DNA from: Porticoccaceae bacterium UBA1989
GTDB taxonomy: Bacteria > Pseudomonadota > Gammaproteobacteria > Pseudomonadales > Porticoccaceae
DNA: 13,235 bases
Direction: 5' to 3'
Assembly: GCA_002335945.1 (NCBI GenBank)
Contig: DDDD01000118.1
Span: 18,648 to 31,882, forward strand
Below, piece by piece: positions 1-6,033 of the stretch (position 1 is the first letter of the stretch; every line of letters begins with the position of its first letter). The translations under genes were made by a program, and so were the position numbers. The notes beneath the pieces are model-generated. The model was not told the origin of the DNA. It saw nothing but the letters and a program-made list of their open reading frames with translations, and did not search any database.

Positions 1-12
1 TTAAGCGAATAG
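1..12 (+). CDS. Possible 3' end of an upstream gene (lrgA/cidA-like expected)
   Basis: Frame 1 reads Leu-Ser-Glu-stop (TAG at 10-12), ending six bases before the lrgB start. LrgB-family genes usually follow a small holin-like lrgA/cidA gene, so this may be its last codons. Only three codons are visible, so this rests on position and known gene order rather than on protein similarity. Confidence 0.25.
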   Translation, partial: LSE

Positions 13-18
13 AGAAGC

Positions 19-738
19 ATGATTGAGCTAATTCAGCAGCAATGGCTGCAGGTAACTGGCAGCTCATGGCTGTTGGGGCTGTCGCTTGTTGGTTTCGCGA
101 TCGGTCTAACCCTGTATCGGCGCAGTGGCAGCCGTGCTTTTCTGCATCCGCTTTTGGTTAGCACCCCCATTATTGCCGGACTGCTATACCTGAGCAATCT
201 GGGCTTCGATCAGTATTATCAGGGCAATGGCCTACTCTCTTGGCTATTAGGGCCTACTACCGTGGCCCTTGCGGTCCCCCTATCTAAGCAAATGCGCCAG
301 CTTCCCGCACTGCTGCGCACTGTTTCGCTCACTGTACTTACAGGTGGCTTTATAGCTGCCGCACTGGCACTAGGTCTGGCAGTGCTATTCAACACTAGCG
401 AGGTGGTTTTACTCTCGATTGCGGCAAAATCTGTGACCACACCGATCGCTATGGGTATCACCGATCAGCTGGGCGGTTTACTCACGCTGATTACCCTAGT
501 AGTTCTACTCACTGGGATTGTCGGTATTCTAGTCGCTGAGACTATTTTTAAGCGTACGGGAATTGTGGATGAGCGCTGGCAGGGCCTCATTCTGGGGATA
601 TCTGCCCATGCTATTGGCACCGCCAGAGCCTTTGATAAAAGCCCTCGCTGTGGCGCCTTTTCAACTCTGGGCATGGGTCTAAATGGAATATGGACCTCTT
701 TATTTTTACCCTCACTGGTAGGATTATTTCTTAATTGA
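19..738 (+). CDS. lrgB: LrgB/CidB-family inner-membrane protein
   Basis: This is a 239-residue, very hydrophobic protein with about six to seven membrane segments, the usual size for LrgB. Family hallmarks are visible: LLGPTTVALAVPL at about 77-88, AAKSVTTPIAM at about 135-145, GISAHAIGTARA at about 193-204, and GAFSTLGMGLNGI at about 212-224. LrgB/CidB proteins pair with holin-like LrgA/CidA and have been linked to murein hydrolase control, programmed lysis and, in later work, to export of small organic acids; plant homologues transport glycolate. The exact substrate cannot be read from the sequence. The ATG at 19 lies six bases after a TAG that may end lrgA, with a purine-rich AGAGAAG just upstream. 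The family assignment is secure; the physiological role is inferred from homologues. Confidence 0.95.
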   Translation: MIELIQQQWLQVTGSSWLLGLSLVGFAIGLTLYRRSGSRAFLHPLLVSTPIIAGLLYLSNLGFDQYYQGNGLLSWLLGPTTVALAVPLSKQMRQLPALLRTVSLTVLTGGFIAAALALGLAVLFNTSEVVLLSIAAKSVTTPIAMGITDQLGGLLTLITLVVLLTGIVGILVAETIFKRTGIVDERWQGLILGISAHAIGTARAFDKSPRCGAFSTLGMGLNGIWTSLFLPSLVGLFLN

Positions 739-754
739 ATAGCTGTGAATAGCT
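736..754 (+). repeat. Short direct repeat after lrgB
   Basis: TGAATAGCT occurs twice (736-744 and 746-754), the first copy including the lrgB stop codon. The gap to rsd is only 76 bases and holds no convincing terminator or promoter, so rsd may be partly read from lrgB. Probably a chance repeat. Confidence 0.4.
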
Positions 755-814
755 TTCCTCTGGGTTAAAAAGATGTAAACTTAGAGGCCAAGGGAGTGAC
801 GAGTAGAGGTAGTT

Positions 815-1306
815 ATGTTGGAAGATGTCAAAACATTACAGCAGCACTGGGGTGGCGTGAGTGAAATCATTGACCGCTGGTTAGAAGAACGCCGTGACAT
901 GCTGGTTAAGTACTGTGAACTCAGTGAAATAAAAATTTTTGATGGTAGCAATGATAGTCATGGCTCCAAACTCCAGCGTTTCTGTGAAGTCATGGTCGAC
1001 TATGTATCAGTGGGCCATTTCGAAGTATTTGAGCAGTTGGCCGGTGAAGGTAAGGCCTTTAGCGACAAAGACGGCTTACTTCAGGGCGCAGAGCTTATGG
1101 ACAAAATTCAGCCCTCTACCGAGGAGCTTTTAGATTTTAACGACAAGTATCTAGCCACCGATGATCTAGAAACACTGAGTATCGATCTATCAGCAATTGG
1201 CGAGACTCTCGCCCAGCGATTTGAATCGGAAGATAAGATGATTGAGGTGCTACACAACGCACATTTGGCGCAGCTTATGCCCGCTAAAGAGACAGATTCA
1301 GCGTAA
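815..1306 (+). CDS. rsd: Rsd/AlgQ-family regulator of sigma-70
   Basis: This 163-residue protein matches the Rsd/AlgQ family in length and pattern. Features include an N-terminal helix with a DRWLEERRDMLVKYCEL segment (about 20-36), a LQRFCEVMVDYVSVGHFEVFEQL helix (about 53-75), and a C-terminal ALAQRFESEDKMI-like helix (about 135-145, here TLAQRFESEDKMI). Rsd is a helical cytoplasmic protein that binds domain 4 of the housekeeping sigma factor, lowering its use in stationary phase; in Pseudomonas AlgQ also affects alginate and siderophore genes. An AGAGGT ribosome-binding site at 805-810 sits four bases before the ATG. The gene ends just before a strong two-way terminator and converges on the prolyl isomerase gene. 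The call rests on recalled similarity to E. coli Rsd; the acidic C-terminal half is less conserved. Confidence 0.87.
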   Translation: MLEDVKTLQQHWGGVSEIIDRWLEERRDMLVKYCELSEIKIFDGSNDSHGSKLQRFCEVMVDYVSVGHFEVFEQLAGEGKAFSDKDGLLQGAELMDKIQPSTEELLDFNDKYLATDDLETLSIDLSAIGETLAQRFESEDKMIEVLHNAHLAQLMPAKETDSA

Positions 1307-1317
1307 AGGATAGTACA

Positions 1318-1373
1318 TCTCGATTGACACAAAAAAGCCCCGATTAATCGGGGCTTTTTTGTGTCAATCGAGA
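1318..1373. terminator. Bidirectional intrinsic terminator, perfect 56-bp palindrome
   Basis: Positions 1318-1345 are the exact reverse complement of 1346-1373, giving 28-bp arms with no spacer. The core is AAAAAAGCCCCGATT followed by its mirror, so each strand has a GC-rich stem followed by six T residues. It lies 11 bases after the rsd stop and 20 bases before the isomerase stop, so it serves both convergent genes. Confidence 0.95.
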
Positions 1374-1393
1374 CAGCCTAGTTAGGCCGAGAC

Positions 1394-2137
1394 TTAACGC
1401 AGCGACTGGCTTTCATCAGCACCGACATTGGCCTGCAGTAACTCAACTTCAAAAATCAGCGTTGAGTTCGGACCAATAGGACCTGTACCGCCGGGGCCAT
1501 AAGCTAGCGCCGCTGGAATATACAGCTCCCACTTAGAACCTTCTGGCATTAGCTGCAACGCCTCAGTCCAACCTGCAATAACCTGAGTGACACCAAACTG
1601 AGCGGGCACGCCGCGCTTAACTGAGCTATCAAATTCAGTGCCGTCTAACAGGCGACCTGCATAATGAACTTCAACCGTACTAGAGGTATTAGGTTTTACG
1701 CCAGTTCCAGCGGTCAGTACTCTGTATTGCAGACCAGATTCTGTCGTAGTCACGCCCTCTTTAGCGCCATTGGCAGCTAAAAATTCAGTTCCGGCGATGG
1801 CATTGCCCTCAGCCTTAAGCTCCGTGGACTGCTGCTCTACTTTTTGCATTTCTTCGCGCTTGGCCATCATGTCGGTTTCAAAGGCTTTTATCGTCTCGGC
1901 AATGTCCTCTTCGCTCAAAACCGGCTCAGTGCCTGCGATACCCGCAGTAAAACCCTGCTGGAATGCTGCGGTATCAATCTCGATACCCACAGACTGAATA
2001 TTTTTGCCGTTATCCATACCCAGCAGATAGCTTATTTTTTGCGTCTGGGTTTCCAGGGCCGCGTCCTCTTGCTTAAGCTGATCACAGGCGCCTAAAGCCA
2101 GTAGCGCGGTCAGTGGCAGAACTTTGAATGCTTTCAT
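1394..2137 (-). CDS. FKBP-type peptidyl-prolyl isomerase, predicted lipoprotein (FkpA/Mip-like)
   Basis: This 247-residue protein has a lipoprotein signal peptide with lipobox ALGAC, so Cys18 would be lipidated. An N-terminal helical dimerisation domain of FkpA/Mip type spans about 30-110 (KISYLLGMDNGKNI, AAFQQGFTAGI). A complete FKBP domain spans about 137-235 with the usual pocket residues visible: Tyr159, Phe169-Asp170, Phe181, Val186-Ile187, Trp190, Tyr213 and Phe229. It should catalyse proline cis-trans isomerisation and chaperone folding in the cell envelope. Residues +2 and +3 after the lipid Cys are Asp-Gln, which in E. coli rules favours inner-membrane retention, unlike surface Mip proteins. 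A good SD (AAGGAA, 2143-2148) sits five bases before the ATG. The gene is monocistronic and ends at the shared palindromic terminator. Confidence 0.94.
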   Translation of the reverse strand: MKAFKVLPLTALLALGACDQLKQEDAALETQTQKISYLLGMDNGKNIQSVGIEIDTAAFQQGFTAGIAGTEPVLSEEDIAETIKAFETDMMAKREEMQKVEQQSTELKAEGNAIAGTEFLAANGAKEGVTTTESGLQYRVLTAGTGVKPNTSSTVEVHYAGRLLDGTEFDSSVKRGVPAQFGVTQVIAGWTEALQLMPEGSKWELYIPAALAYGPGGTGPIGPNSTLIFEVELLQANVGADESQSLR

Positions 2138-2255
2138 TGGTATTCCTTTGTGTAGTTAAGTGCTTCTTTAAAATAATGTTTAGTATGGGTAATTTTAGGC
2201 TCTTTATAGGTGCCTATTGTCGACTACTACGTACTAGTACCTTTTAGACAGAGGG
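2138..2255 (-). promoter_or_regulatory. Intergenic region upstream of the prolyl isomerase gene
   Basis: This AT-rich 118-base gap separates trmB from the isomerase gene and must hold the isomerase promoter if trmB transcription ends here. I see a TATAAA element on the minus strand but no well-spaced -35, so no promoter is called. A perfect 10-bp palindrome GTACTAGTAC lies at 2231-2240. Confidence 0.3.
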
Positions 2256-2951
2256 TTAGTCTAATTTTTTATAAATCAAATCCCAGACCCCATGACCCAG
2301 ACGTTCGCCACGTTTTTCAAATTTCGTCATAGGACGATAATCCGGCCGTGAAGAATACTGCCCGATACCGGCAATATTTTCAAATCCCTCAGCGGCATCT
2401 AGGGTTTCGAGCATTTGCTCGGCATAGTGCTCCCAGTCAGTAGCCATGTGTAATACGCCGCCGGGACGTAATTTTTCCCTGACTAGCTGTACAAACTGTG
2501 GCTGCACAATACGGCGTTTATTGTGCTTTTTCTTGTGCCAGGGATCCGGGAAGTAAAGCTGCAGACGATCAATACTCTGGGACGCAAAACATTCCTCTAG
2601 CACATCATTGGCATCCGCCAGATATATGCGCAGATTGGATATCCCCTCAGCCTTGGCCGTATTCATAAGGGTGCCAACACCAGGGGGATGAACCTCGATA
2701 CCAATAAAATCTGTCTCGGGTTCCGCGGCGGCCATCTGTAACAATGAGTCGCCCATGCCAAAACCGATTTCCAGTACCTTGGGCCCAGTGCGGCCAAATA
2801 CCGCATCGGTATCAATGGCACCATCCGCCAACTTCAATCCGTAGGCTGGCCAGCTCGTGTCGAAGGCATTGCGCTGGCCATCAGTCATGCGTCCTGCACG
2901 GACCACATAGCTGCGAATTGATTTTTTGCGGTATTCCGGTCTTATATCCAT
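2256..2951 (-). CDS. trmB: tRNA (guanine-N7-)-methyltransferase
   Basis: This 231-residue enzyme methylates N7 of G46 in the variable loop of tRNAs using S-adenosylmethionine. The N-terminus has RSYVVRAGRMTDGQ (about 13-26), typical of TrmB. The SAM-binding motif VLEIGFGMGD lies at about 59-68 and an acidic Glu at 86 follows in GIEVHPPGVG. The diagnostic FPDPWHKKKHNKRR segment is at 134-147 and TDWEHYAEQM is at 171-180. The length is normal for the family. It starts three bases after the DUF423 stop codon and has no strong SD of its own, so it is probably translationally coupled to that gene. No clear hairpin terminator follows it within the 118-base gap to the isomerase gene. Confidence 0.97.
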   Translation of the reverse strand: MDIRPEYRKKSIRSYVVRAGRMTDGQRNAFDTSWPAYGLKLADGAIDTDAVFGRTGPKVLEIGFGMGDSLLQMAAAEPETDFIGIEVHPPGVGTLMNTAKAEGISNLRIYLADANDVLEECFASQSIDRLQLYFPDPWHKKKHNKRRIVQPQFVQLVREKLRPGGVLHMATDWEHYAEQMLETLDAAEGFENIAGIGQYSSRPDYRPMTKFEKRGERLGHGVWDLIYKKLD

Positions 2952-2954
2952 GAT

Positions 2955-3332
2955 TTAGTCTTGTGGTTTTACCGAGAAAAAGAGAAGTCCCCAGCCAATG
3001 ATAAAGGCGGTGCCCCCCAGTGGCGTGATGATGCCCAGGGCGCTAATACCGGTAACTACCAGCGCGTAGAGAGATCCAGAAAATAAAATAATACCCAGCA
3101 AAAAGCTCCGCGCCACCCATTCCTGTCTACGGCTGTGCAACAGCTGTTCGGGGAGACAGATAATGCCAAGAAGGGCAAGGCTGTGAAGAAATTGATAAAG
3201 CACAGCGGTGCGAAAGGTATCCATATACCTAGGCGATAGGATGCCATCCAGACCGTGGGCGGCAAAGGCACCCAAGGCGACAGACAGCGCGCCGCTGAGG
3301 GCGATAATTTTGATCCAAACTGTTTTATTCAT
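2955..3332 (-). CDS. DUF423-family membrane protein (YgdD-like)
   Basis: This is a 125-residue membrane protein with about four transmembrane helices (roughly 7-27, 43-62, 75-95, 100-121). It has the DUF423 signatures GAFAAHGL (21-28), YQFLHSLAL (46-54), LFSGSLY (83-89) and TPLGGTAFIIGW (103-114). Members are small inner-membrane proteins of unknown function; no enzyme activity can be assigned. The N-terminus fits the family start, so the ATG at 3332 is probably right, yet no SD precedes it: the bases immediately upstream are the T-tract of the rpoH terminator. It lies between rpoH and trmB on the same strand and is close-coupled to trmB. Expression may depend on read-through from rpoH or on weak SD-independent initiation. 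Confidence 0.93.
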   Translation of the reverse strand: MNKTVWIKIIALSGALSVALGAFAAHGLDGILSPRYMDTFRTAVLYQFLHSLALLGIICLPEQLLHSRRQEWVARSFLLGIILFSGSLYALVVTGISALGIITPLGGTAFIIGWGLLFFSVKPQD

Positions 3333-3335
3333 AGC

Positions 3336-3366
3336 AATAAAAAAGCCGCGTTTGACGACGCGGCTT
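3336..3366 (-). terminator. Intrinsic terminator after rpoH
   Basis: On the minus strand an AAGCCGCG stem (3366-3359) pairs with CGCGGCTT (3350-3343) around an eight-base loop and is followed by a run of six T. It sits about 20 bases after the rpoH stop and its T-tract ends only about six bases before the DUF423 start codon, so it is also part of the leader of that gene. Confidence 0.88.
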
Positions 3367-3385
3367 ATTGGGTTCAGTTAGTTAA

Positions 3386-4240
3386 TTAGGCTTCCATTAA
3401 TACGCGAACTTTTTTCATGGCGTTTTTTTCTAACTGGCGAATACGCTCAGCAGAAACACCATATTCATCAGCTAGCTGATGCAAGGTGGCTTTTTTATCT
3501 TCTAACCAACGGCGCTGCAGAATATCCTGGCTGCGCTCGTCGAGGCTTTTAACCGCCTCGGCCAGGCGATAGTTATTATCGCCTTCGTAATCGTCTTTTT
3601 CGACCTGCTCTGCTGGGTCTGCATTTTTATCATTGAGAAAGAACACCGGTGCGTACTGCGCGCTGTCTTCATCTTCATCTGCCGGGGCATCGAAAGCGGC
3701 ATCTCGGGCATAGAGACGCATTTCCATTTCCTTGACGTCTTTGAGCTCAACGCCCAAATCATCGGCAACCGCGTTGGCTTCATCGGCGGTCAACCACTGT
3801 AATTCTTTTTTCGCACTGCGCAGATTGAAGAATAATTTCCGTTGCGCTTTGGTCGTCGCAACTTTGACTATGCGCCAGTTGCGAAGAATAAATTCATGTA
3901 TTTCAGCTTTGATCCAATGGACTGCAAAAGAGACTACACGTACGCCCTTCTCAGGATTAAAGCGTCTTACCGCCTTCATCAGGCCAACATTGCCCTCTTG
4001 AATCAGGTCAGCCAGTGGCAGGCCATAACCGCTGTAAGAACGAGCAATATGAACAACAAAACGCAGATGAGACATTACCAGACGACGTGCTGCATCGAGA
4101 TCTTCTTCGTAATACAGGGCTTCACCTAAGGATCTCTCTTCTTCAATAGATAAAATCGGCACCGTGGCTGTGCCCTGAATATAAGCATTCAGGTTAGCGC
4201 CTGGTGTCATCCAATCCATAGCTTGAAGGGCTTTGTTCAT
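3386..4240 (-). CDS. rpoH: Heat-shock sigma factor RpoH (sigma-32)
   Basis: This 284-residue sigma-70-family factor directs RNA polymerase to heat-shock promoters. Region 2 covers about 53-122 and contains DLIQEGNVGLMKAVRRFNPEKGVRVVSFAVHWIKA-type sequence. The RpoH box QRKLFFNLR, which separates RpoH from RpoD and RpoS, is at 133-141. Region 4.2 with its helix-turn-helix (TLHQLADEYGVSAERIRQLEKNA) is at about 252-274. Length and motifs match E. coli RpoH throughout, apart from a variable acidic linker near 185-220. It follows ftsX, the arrangement known from many gammaproteobacteria, but the 121-base gap holds its own promoter candidates. Its SD is weak (AAAGAG, about eight bases before the ATG), in keeping with translational control of this gene in E. 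coli. A terminator follows. Confidence 0.99.
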   Translation of the reverse strand: MNKALQAMDWMTPGANLNAYIQGTATVPILSIEEERSLGEALYYEEDLDAARRLVMSHLRFVVHIARSYSGYGLPLADLIQEGNVGLMKAVRRFNPEKGVRVVSFAVHWIKAEIHEFILRNWRIVKVATTKAQRKLFFNLRSAKKELQWLTADEANAVADDLGVELKDVKEMEMRLYARDAAFDAPADEDEDSAQYAPVFFLNDKNADPAEQVEKDDYEGDNNYRLAEAVKSLDERSQDILQRRWLEDKKATLHQLADEYGVSAERIRQLEKNAMKKVRVLMEA

Positions 4241-4267
4241 GATTTACTCTTTAATTCTCGGTCGACA

Positions 4268-4276
4268 ATTCTAGCA
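4268..4276 (-). promoter_or_regulatory. Extended -10 promoter candidate for rpoH
   Basis: The minus strand reads TGCTAGAAT, which fits an extended -10 (TG-N-TATAAT) with one mismatch in the hexamer. The start point would be near 4261, about 20 bases before the rpoH ATG. The -35 region at normal spacing is poor, which extended -10 promoters tolerate. Confidence 0.42.
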
Positions 4277-4294
4277 TTAAACAAATACTGGTTA

Positions 4295-4323
4295 CTAGAG
4301 TACCTAGGGGCTCTGTTAGTTCC
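4295..4323 (-). promoter_or_regulatory. Sigma-E-like promoter candidate for rpoH
   Basis: On the minus strand GGAACTA (4323-4317) resembles the RpoE -35 GGAACTT with one mismatch. After a 17-base spacer comes TCTAG (4299-4295), resembling the -10 core TCTGA/TCTAA. In E. coli one rpoH promoter (P3) is sigma-E dependent, so such a site is expected here. Its -35 also lies inside a 7-bp inverted repeat. It is a motif match only. Confidence 0.38.
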
Positions 4324-4328
4324 CTAGG
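4303..4328. repeat. Inverted repeat in the ftsX-rpoH gap
   Basis: CCTAGGG (4303-4309) and CCCTAGG (4322-4328) are exact complements around a 12-base loop. There is no T-tract on the minus strand after it, so it is not a canonical terminator of ftsX. It overlaps the sigma-E-like -35 and could be an operator or a weak attenuating hairpin. Confidence 0.45.
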
Positions 4329-4361
4329 CTGGGTATTTTTAGGTCCCAAAGCACAGCAATC

Positions 4362-5339
4362 CTATCTGGGTTCGATATCTCGCAGGTGCCTGCTGACTGC
4401 AATCCAAGCACCCCCCAAGCCAAACACGCCGCCGATTAGCATCAGCGATAAGAACCCTGTAATACCTAAACCCTGCAATCTGTATTGACTCTGATAGAGA
4501 CTGGCGAGGTTTTCAACCGAACTACTGATCCACATCAAGCAGCTAAATAGCATTATTGAGGCTATCAGGGCGCCAAATAGGCCCAGTAGTAGGCCGGTAT
4601 AGAGAAAAGGTCTGCGCACATAGGCGTTGGTGCCACCCACCAACTTGACCACAATAATCTCATTGCGACGGCTCTCAATCGCCAGGCGAATCGTATTACC
4701 TATTACCAACAACACACCGATCCCCAGCGTAATACCTAAGGCTAATACGATTTTATGGCCCATCTCGATCAGTGAATACAGACGCTGCAGCCAAGCCATA
4801 TCAATCTGCACGTCGTCTACCACAGGGAGAGCGGTAATAGCGGTAATTATTTGTTGCGCCTGGACGAGATCAACCTCCCCTTCCATCATCGGCTGCACTA
4901 AAAAGACCGCCGGTAGCGGATTATCTTCGAGATAACGCAGCGCAGAGCCAAAACCAGATAGCGCTTTAAATTCTAACAGTGCCTGCTGTGCCGAAATATA
5001 TTCAACGGAGGTAACACCAGTCATCCCGTTGAGCTTTTTCTCAAGGCTTTCTATCGCCTCAGGTTTAGCCCCTTTGTTAACAAACACAGTAATCTGCGCC
5101 GAGGAATCAAAGTTACTGCCTAGCTGCTGGACATTGTCCACGGTGACGTAGAGTGACGCGGGTAAGGCCAGTGCAATGGCAATCACCATAACGGTGAGCA
5201 CGGTCTGCATGGGCTCATGGAGCATTTTTACGAGGCTCGCACTCAATGTTTCCCGGTGGTGAGCCTTATAGCCACGCCAGCGATGAGCAAAACTGAGCTT
5301 CTGCCCAATAGCACCGCGACTATTATCAGTAGCCGCCAT
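4362..5339 (-). CDS. ftsX: Cell-division ABC transporter permease-like protein FtsX
   Basis: FtsX is the inner-membrane partner of FtsE; FtsEX recruits divisome proteins and controls septal murein hydrolases through EnvC-type activators. The protein has a cytoplasmic N-terminus, TM1 (about 46-66), a periplasmic domain (about 67-195), then TM2 to TM4 (about 196-216, 246-270, 292-315), with the conserved cytoplasmic segment ESRRNEIIVVKLVGGTNAYVRRPF (about 222-245). I choose the ATG at 5339 (325 residues) because GGAGG at 5349-5345 lies five bases before it; an in-frame ATG at 5354 would add five residues but has only a weak SD. Either way the gene overlaps the end of ftsE, by 14 bases with the chosen start, so the two are translationally coupled. 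Confidence 0.97.
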   Translation of the reverse strand: MAATDNSRGAIGQKLSFAHRWRGYKAHHRETLSASLVKMLHEPMQTVLTVMVIAIALALPASLYVTVDNVQQLGSNFDSSAQITVFVNKGAKPEAIESLEKKLNGMTGVTSVEYISAQQALLEFKALSGFGSALRYLEDNPLPAVFLVQPMMEGEVDLVQAQQIITAITALPVVDDVQIDMAWLQRLYSLIEMGHKIVLALGITLGIGVLLVIGNTIRLAIESRRNEIIVVKLVGGTNAYVRRPFLYTGLLLGLFGALIASIMLFSCLMWISSSVENLASLYQSQYRLQGLGITGFLSLMLIGGVFGLGGAWIAVSRHLRDIEPR

Positions 5340-6003
5340 AACCGCCTCCATCATCCGTTAGCTCACCATCTTCGAGGCGCATAATGCGCAGCTGCATACG
5401 GTTGATCAAACTTATGTCGTGGGTGGCGATCAGGACGGTGACGCCTACACTCTGAAAGCGGCGAAACAGCGCCATGATCTCTGTGGACAGCTGGGGGTCT
5501 AGGTTACCTGTAGGCTCATCCGCCAGCAGAATGCGCGGTTTGTGCACCACGGCTCTGGCAATGCCCACCCGCTGCTGCTCTCCACCCGAGAGCGCCATGG
5601 GTTTTTGCTGTTCTTTATCAAGCAGACCTACGCCGTCCAATGCTGCTCGGACACGACGGCCAATTTCCTTAGCCGGATAGCCGGACACTTGGAGTGGCAA
5701 AGCTACATTGTCAAAAACCGTGCGATCTAACAGCAGCTGGTGATTCTGGAAAACCACCCCCACCTGACGGCGATACATAGGAATCTGAGAGTTTGACAGG
5801 CGATTGAGATTTTTACCATTGATCAGCAGGTTTCCCGAGGTCGGGCGCTCCATCAACATTAATAATTTGAGCAAGGTACTTTTGCCGGCACCTGAATGGC
5901 CGGTGAGAAACGCCATCTCTCCCGCTTCCATTTTAAAGCTGACATTGCGCAGCGCTTCAAAGCCTCCGGGGTAACGCTTACTGAGATTATCAAAACAAAT
6001 CAC
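5326..6003 (-). CDS. ftsE: Cell-division ATP-binding protein FtsE
   Basis: FtsE is the ATPase of the FtsEX complex at the septum. All ABC ATPase motifs are intact: Walker A GHSGAGKS (35-42), Q-loop Gln86, signature LSGGEQQR (138-145), Walker B ILLADE (158-163), D-loop around 167-170 and switch His195. At 225 residues it is normal length, with a Gly/Tyr-rich tail (GGGYGGY) whose codons carry the ftsX SD. The start is GTG at 6003, consistent with the family N-terminus (Ile-x-Phe-x-x-Leu-Ser-Lys); an AGAGG lies about ten bases upstream. It begins 30 bases after the ftsY stop and overlaps ftsX, forming the ftsY-ftsE-ftsX operon. Confidence 0.98.
   Translation of the reverse strand: MICFDNLSKRYPGGFEALRNVSFKMEAGEMAFLTGHSGAGKSTLLKLLMLMERPTSGNLLINGKNLNRLSNSQIPMYRRQVGVVFQNHQLLLDRTVFDNVALPLQVSGYPAKEIGRRVRAALDGVGLLDKEQQKPMALSGGEQQRVGIARAVVHKPRILLADEPTGNLDPQLSTEIMALFRRFQSVGVTVLIATHDISLINRMQLRIMRLEDGELTDDGGGYGGY
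5345..5349 (-). promoter_or_regulatory. Ribosome-binding site of ftsX inside the ftsE coding end
   Basis: GGAGG on the minus strand is the best SD in this part of the window and lies five bases upstream of the ATG at 5339. It is formed by the Gly-rich last codons of ftsE (Gly-Gly-Gly-Tyr-Gly-Gly-Tyr). It decides the ftsX start in favour of the shorter form. Confidence 0.7.
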
Positions 6004-6033
6004 GCGTTTTTAGCCTCTTTTTTACTGGCAAGA

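Noticed and set aside
2231..2240. Palindrome GTACTAGTAC as a regulator site
   Set aside because: Ten bases of palindrome alone is weak evidence and no matching second site was seen near the isomerase promoter region.
4301..4310. CCCCTAGG on the minus strand as a sigma-32 -10 element before rpoH
   Set aside because: It lacks the CCCCAT core and no CTTGAA-type -35 is found at proper spacing.
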